NCBI GenBank assembly: GCA_013812805.1
Contig: JACCSV010000331.1
Span: forward strand, 1 to 17,864
Direction of reading: 5' to 3'
Source: Sphingomonas sp.
GTDB taxonomy: Bacteria; Pseudomonadota; Alphaproteobacteria; Sphingomonadales; Sphingomonadaceae
DNA length: 17,864 bases
Shown: positions 14,109-17,864 of the stretch, in pieces
How the letters are laid out: the number at the start of each line of letters is the position of its first letter
Position numbering within the stretch: position 1 is the stretch's first letter
Made by a program: the position numbers and the translations under genes
The notes under the pieces: model-generated
The model's input: only the letters and a program-made list of their open reading frames with translations
Databases searched by the model: none
Told to the model about the DNA's origin: nothing

Positions 14109-14617
14109 TGCTCGTCTCCCACCACGCCCCGGCGCGCCTCGACCCAGTCGACGATGGCGCGGCCGCTGGCATTGAGTAACGGATAGGTGCGAGAGTTGGT
14201 CATCCACGACGGCCGCTCCGCCCTCGGCCCGTAGACGAGGTCGGTGGAGAGATTGGCGAACAGAAAGAAGATCGTCGCCGCAAGCAGCCCCTTGAGCAGC
14301 CCGAAGCCGCCGCCAAGGAACCGATCGACCGGCCCGACCAGCGAGCGCCGGGTCTTCTTGCCCACCGAACGCGCTAGCAGCTTGACCAGCACGAAGGTCG
14401 GAACGAACAGCAAGGCGAAAGCCAGCACGGCCCCACCAGCGCTGGTGCCGACCACGGGTGTCAGGCCCCCCGTCAGCTGGGTGTGGAACAGCTTGATCGC
14501 CGCAATCGCCGCGACCCAGGCGAGCAGCGACAGGAACTCATAGACGAAGCCGCGGACGAAGCCGACCGCGGCTCCGCCAACCAGCACCAGGACCACGAAG
14601 ATGTCGAGCGCGCTCAC
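14105..14617 (-). CDS. cvpA: CvpA family inner-membrane protein
   Basis: This 170-residue protein has four hydrophobic segments (about 5-22, 27-45, 61-82, 100-122). The start MSALDIFVVLVLVGGAAVGFVRGF, the DRFLGGGFGLLKGLL segment (98-112) and the size are typical of CvpA, which is needed for colicin V production in E. coli and tied to envelope homeostasis elsewhere. It starts with GTG. The 72-base gap to the acyltransferase upstream shows no clear promoter or terminator. In E. coli cvpA precedes purF; here cysS takes that place. Confidence 0.92.
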   Translation of the reverse strand: MSALDIFVVLVLVGGAAVGFVRGFVYEFLSLLAWVAAIAAIKLFHTQLTGGLTPVVGTSAGGAVLAFALLFVPTFVLVKLLARSVGKKTRRSLVGPVDRFLGGGFGLLKGLLAATIFFLFANLSTDLVYGPRAERPSWMTNSRTYPLLNASGRAIVDWVEARRGVVGDEQ

Positions 14618-14689
14618 TTGAGTGCGGCTAGCGAAGTCTTTTGGGCATTGCGAGCCGTCTAGGCCAGGCTACGCTCAGCTGCGGCAAGA

Positions 14690-15751
14690 TCAAGGCTGCG
14701 TGCGAGGCGCCGGCTCGGCACGAACCCTGCGCTTGCGAAGGTCGATCGCCGGCCGTTCGACACAGTACCAGGAGCCCGCTCCGAAAGAGATCGCCAACGG
14801 CAACGAAAGCGCGATCATGCCAAGCAGGCTGATCCCCGGCACCAGCGCCGCCACCATCTGTTGAACGATGAAGCCATAGATGTACGTGCCGTAGGAAAAA
14901 TCCCCGACCCGGTTGTACGCGATCAGCGCCGGCGCCTTAGCAAAGCCGAGACACAAGACGCCGTAGCCGACGGCGAGCGACCAGAGCTCTTCGACACCAT
15001 GGCCGACGAAGGCGAGCCCGGACGCGACCGCGAGCAGCGCAAGGGCAAGCCAGCCGTTCAATATCCCCGCCGACCGGTAGCGGTAGACGGCCATCCCTAG
15101 CACGAACGGCACGCTGAAAGTCGCGAACGGCTGGAGAGCCGGCCACGGCCCGTAGCGCGCGGCCGCGTAGACCGGCACCCAGAGCAGCACCAGCCATGGG
15201 AAGCGCCGTGGGCGGATCAGCCCGAATATGCCGGCGAGGAACAGCCCCGCGTAACACGCAACTTCATAGTATAGCGTCCACAGCGGGATGTTGACGCCGG
15301 ACGGGAACGGGTTTGACGCAAACAGCTCCGGCAAGTGGGCGGCCATGATCCGGACGATCGACGCGGCCTGCAGCGGATAGAGCCAGATCGACCAGTCGCT
15401 GAAGTAATCTTCGAGCGGCAGCCGAGTGAACAGCGGTCCGACAACGAATGCCGTAACCGTTGCGGCGACCAACAGGCCGGGAAGGATGCGGGTCACTCGC
15501 GCCAGGACGAACTCGGCGTTCGATCGGCGCCGCTCGAAGCTCAGGCAAACGAAGAAGCCGCTGATCGCGAAGAAGGCGATGACCGCGGTAATTCCGAGGT
15601 GATAGTCGCCGAACAGGTAGAATGGGTCGGGTGTGTCTGCGCCCAGTGCCAGCAGGCTGGAATGGCCGATGATCACGGCACTCGCGGCGACCAGCCGGAG
15701 CAAAGTGAAGTGGTTCTGCTCGCCGCCTTCGGGCAGGCTTTCGATCGACAA
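14690..15751 (-). CDS. Acyltransferase 3 family membrane protein
   Basis: This 353-residue inner-membrane protein has about ten hydrophobic helices. Family marks are NHFTLLRLVAASAVIIGHSS (13-32, with the likely catalytic His30), the ISGFFVCLSFERRR segment (63-76) and VGDFSYGTYIYGF near residues 292-304. Such proteins O-acylate sugars of lipopolysaccharide, exopolysaccharide or peptidoglycan; the acceptor cannot be told. There is no SGNH domain. The start is a TTG directly after an in-frame TAG; GCGAGG 7 bases upstream is the ribosome-binding site, and no ATG or GTG fits the family N-terminus. It is 20 bases after radA and is visibly richer in A+T than its neighbours, so it may be a later insertion. 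Confidence 0.88.
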   Translation of the reverse strand: MSIESLPEGGEQNHFTLLRLVAASAVIIGHSSLLALGADTPDPFYLFGDYHLGITAVIAFFAISGFFVCLSFERRRSNAEFVLARVTRILPGLLVAATVTAFVVGPLFTRLPLEDYFSDWSIWLYPLQAASIVRIMAAHLPELFASNPFPSGVNIPLWTLYYEVACYAGLFLAGIFGLIRPRRFPWLVLLWVPVYAAARYGPWPALQPFATFSVPFVLGMAVYRYRSAGILNGWLALALLAVASGLAFVGHGVEELWSLAVGYGVLCLGFAKAPALIAYNRVGDFSYGTYIYGFIVQQMVAALVPGISLLGMIALSLPLAISFGAGSWYCVERPAIDLRKRRVRAEPAPRTQP

Positions 15752-15771
15752 CTAATGGCCTCGCTTCGAGC

Positions 15772-17136
15772 TCAACGTCCGAGGATGTGATCGACGAGCG
15801 CGCGCAGGTTGGCGAATCCCGCAACGGCGATCCCGTCGGCGGCCTTGACGCCGGAGGGCACCCACGCTTTCTCGAACCCCAGCTTGGCGGCTTCCTTGAG
15901 CCGAAGCGGACCGTGCGCCACCGGCCGGATTTCGCCTGACAGAGCGATTTCGCCGAGGATCACGCAATCGCTGGCGATCGGCCGCTCCGAAAGCGCCGAA
16001 ACCAGCGCCGCAGCGACGGCAAGGTCGGCGGCCGGGTCGGACAGGCGATAACCGCCGGCAACGTTGAGATAGACTTCGGCCGACGCAAAATTGAGGCCGC
16101 AGCGCGCCTCCAGCACCGCCAAAATCATCGCCAGCCGCCCCGAATCCCAGCCGACCGCCGCCCGCCGCGGGGTTGCGCCGCTGGCGAGGCGAACGGTGAG
16201 CGCCTGAATCTCGACCAGCACCGGGCGGGTGCCCTCGATTGCGGGGAAGACACTGGTGCCGCTGACCGCCTCACCGCGCTGGGTGAGGAACAGCGCGGAA
16301 GGATTGGCGACCTCGGCCAGGCCCGCGCCCTGCATCGCGAACACGCCGATCTCATCAGTGCCGCCGAAGCGATTCTTGAGCGCCCGAAGGATCCGGTACT
16401 GGTGGCTTCGCTCGCCTTCGAAGCTCAGCACCGTGTCGACCATATGCTCGAGCACGCGGGGGCCGGCGATGCTGCCGTCCTTGGTGACATGGCCGACGAG
16501 AACGACCGCAGTGCCCCGCTCCTTGGCGAAGCGCACCAGCTCCTGCGCCGAGGCGCGCACCCGGCTGACCGTGCCGGGAGCGCCTTCGATCAGGTCGGAA
16601 TGCATGGTCTGGATGGAATCGATTACCAGCAGGTCGGGAGTTTCCCCCCCGAGGGTGGTCAGGATGTCGCGCACCGATGTCGCGGCCGCCAGCCGGACCG
16701 GAGCCTTGCCGAGCCCGAGGCGGACAGCCCGCAGCCGCACCTGCTCGGCCGATTCCTCGCCCGAGACATAAACGACGCTCCGACCCGCCTTGGCGAGCTC
16801 GGCGCCGATCTGCAGCAGCAGGGTCGACTTGCCGATGCCGGGGTCGCCGCCGACCAGCATCGCCGATCCCGGCACGATCCCGCCGCCGATTGCCCGGTCG
16901 AACTCGGCGACACCGCTGACCACTCGCTCGGGAAGCGCGCTCGGCGCATCCAGCCCGACCAGCTCGACCACCCTGCCCCCGCCCTGCAAATTGTGCTTGG
17001 CGGCGAAGATGTTGGCGACCGGCGCCGATTCCTGGACCAGCGTGTTCCACTCGGCGCAATCGGGGCACTGCCCCTGCCAGCGGCTGCTGACCGACCCGCA
17101 GGCCTGGCAGACGTATCGGGACTTGGGCTTGGCCAT
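15772..17136 (-). CDS. radA: DNA repair protein RadA
   Basis: This 454-residue branch-migration ATPase assists RecA in recombinational repair. The N-terminal zinc finger is C10/C13...C24/C27, the Walker A motif is GGDPGIGKST (96-105), Walker B is LLVIDS (169-174), and the RadA signature KNRFG is at 254-258. The C-terminal third is the Lon-protease-like domain (EVYLNVAGGYRLSDPAADLA). The length is normal. TGGAGCG just before the ATG is the ribosome-binding site. It is the first gene of the minus-strand group running to the antiporter and is divergent from the hydrolase gene. No convincing promoter was found in the 91-base divergent gap. Confidence 0.97.
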   Translation of the reverse strand: MAKPKSRYVCQACGSVSSRWQGQCPDCAEWNTLVQESAPVANIFAAKHNLQGGGRVVELVGLDAPSALPERVVSGVAEFDRAIGGGIVPGSAMLVGGDPGIGKSTLLLQIGAELAKAGRSVVYVSGEESAEQVRLRAVRLGLGKAPVRLAAATSVRDILTTLGGETPDLLVIDSIQTMHSDLIEGAPGTVSRVRASAQELVRFAKERGTAVVLVGHVTKDGSIAGPRVLEHMVDTVLSFEGERSHQYRILRALKNRFGGTDEIGVFAMQGAGLAEVANPSALFLTQRGEAVSGTSVFPAIEGTRPVLVEIQALTVRLASGATPRRAAVGWDSGRLAMILAVLEARCGLNFASAEVYLNVAGGYRLSDPAADLAVAAALVSALSERPIASDCVILGEIALSGEIRPVAHGPLRLKEAAKLGFEKAWVPSGVKAADGIAVAGFANLRALVDHILGR

Positions 17137-17213
17137 CGCTCCACTGGTCTAAAGCCCGTAGCGACAAGCGCAACGGTAGGACCGCGAGGACGTTTATGCT
17201 GTTCCACCCTAAC

Positions 17214-17220
17214 GAGGAGA
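17214..17220 (+). promoter_or_regulatory. Ribosome-binding site of the hydrolase gene
   Basis: GAGGAGA lies 7 bases before the ATG at 17228 and fixes the start of the right-edge gene. The remaining divergent gap (17137-17213) holds only a weak TATGCT (17195-17200) without a matching -35. Confidence 0.6.
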
Positions 17221-17227
17221 CCAAGGG

Positions 17228-17864
17228 ATGCCACGCGCAGCCACCCCCGATCATGTGTCGCTATTTTACAAGGATTGGGGCCCGCGCGACGGGTCGCCTT
17301 TCGTGCTTCTGCACGGGTGGCCGCTGACGGCCGATACGTTCGACGATCTGGCGGTGGCGCTGGCCGAGGACGGCTATCGAAGCATCGTCCCCGACCGCCG
17401 CGGCTTCGGCCGATCCGATCAGCCGTGGGACGGCTATGACTATGACACCTTTGCGTCCGACGTGGACGCTGTGCTCGAGGACGCTGGGATCAGCGGCACT
17501 TTCGCGGTCGCCGGATTCTCGATGGGCGGCGGCGAGGTCGCCAAGCTCGTTGCCCGCCACGGAAGCCGCATTTCCAAGGCGATCCTGATCAGTTCGGTCG
17601 TCCCCTACATGCTGAAGACCGATGATAATCCCAACGGGGTCCCGCAGTCGGTATTCGACGAGATGACTGCGGGGATGAAAAAGGACCGGGCGGCCTTCTT
17701 AACCGCCTTCGCCCGCGATTTCTTCGGGGTCGGAGTGATGGCGCACCCGGTCAGCGACGGCGTGCTCGACGATTTCTTTCGCCAGGCAATGATGGCTGGC
17801 CTGCGTCCGACCCTCGCCGCTGCCAAGGCTTTCGCAACGACCGATTTCCGCCCCGACTTGAAGC
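17228..17864 (+). CDS. Alpha/beta hydrolase, non-haem chloroperoxidase type (3' end cut)
   Basis: The first 212 residues are present; relatives are about 270-280 long, so roughly 60 are missing. The oxyanion motif LLHGWPL (27-33), DRRGFGRSDQPWDGYDYDT (56-74), the nucleophile elbow GFSMGGGE with Ser98 (96-103), and ISSVVPYMLKTDDNPNGVP are hallmarks of the cofactor-free haloperoxidase/arylesterase group. These enzymes are esterases that can also make peracids; the natural substrate is unknown. The catalytic His and probably Asp lie beyond the window. No signal peptide is present, so it is cytosolic. The start is set by the ribosome-binding site at 17214-17220. Confidence 0.92.
   Translation, partial: MPRAATPDHVSLFYKDWGPRDGSPFVLLHGWPLTADTFDDLAVALAEDGYRSIVPDRRGFGRSDQPWDGYDYDTFASDVDAVLEDAGISGTFAVAGFSMGGGEVAKLVARHGSRISKAILISSVVPYMLKTDDNPNGVPQSVFDEMTAGMKKDRAAFLTAFARDFFGVGVMAHPVSDGVLDDFFRQAMMAGLRPTLAAAKAFATTDFRPDLK

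Overview
The window looks like ordinary chromosome from a high-GC alphaproteobacterium, most likely of the order Sphingomonadales. The grounds are the codon use, the many GTG starts (xerD, grxC, cvpA, the kef antiporter, the IscU-like gene, the pilin), the tight ATGA/GTGA gene overlaps, a DUF6356 gene and a divergent NDUFAF5-like methyltransferase. This placement rests on remembered family resemblance, since no database search was run. There are no insertion sequences, CRISPR arrays, rRNA genes or prophage genes, and no gene-free stretch longer than 100 bases.

Layout, left to right. (1) 1-3606, minus strand: comF, grxC, a nitrilase-superfamily amidase, tRNA-Arg(CCT), a DUF6356 protein, an FAD/NAD(P)-binding oxidoreductase and the first 22 codons of an unknown gene; gaps are 0 to 35 bases or overlaps. 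(2) 3644-4638, plus strand: a degenerate SAM-methyltransferase-like protein and a lone Flp-type pilin. (3) 4651-10003, minus strand: a 60-residue single-pass membrane protein, a 591-residue exported proline-rich/helical protein that I do not recognise, xerD, accA and an exported M48 metalloprotease with a LysM-like tail. (4) 10053-10601, plus strand: aroK. (5) 10598-17136, minus strand: radA, a membrane acyltransferase, cvpA, cysS, an IscU-like scaffold protein and a Kef-type K+/H+ antiporter; the last four overlap end to start. (6) 17228 to the right edge, plus strand: an alpha/beta hydrolase of the non-haem chloroperoxidase type, cut by the window end.

Most genes are housekeeping: fatty acid synthesis (accA), the shikimate pathway (aroK), translation (cysS, tRNA-Arg), recombination and repair (radA, xerD), thiol and redox balance (grxC, amidase, kef) and envelope quality control (M48). 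I see no defence island or biosynthetic cluster. The least explained items are the membrane-protein/591-residue pair translationally coupled to xerD, a perfect 16-base palindrome inside the putative aroK promoter next to an apparently leaderless aroK start, an IscU-like protein lacking the third cluster cysteine, and a less GC-rich acyltransferase gene with a TTG start between radA and cvpA. Long open frames opposite several genes are treated as GC-driven shadows.
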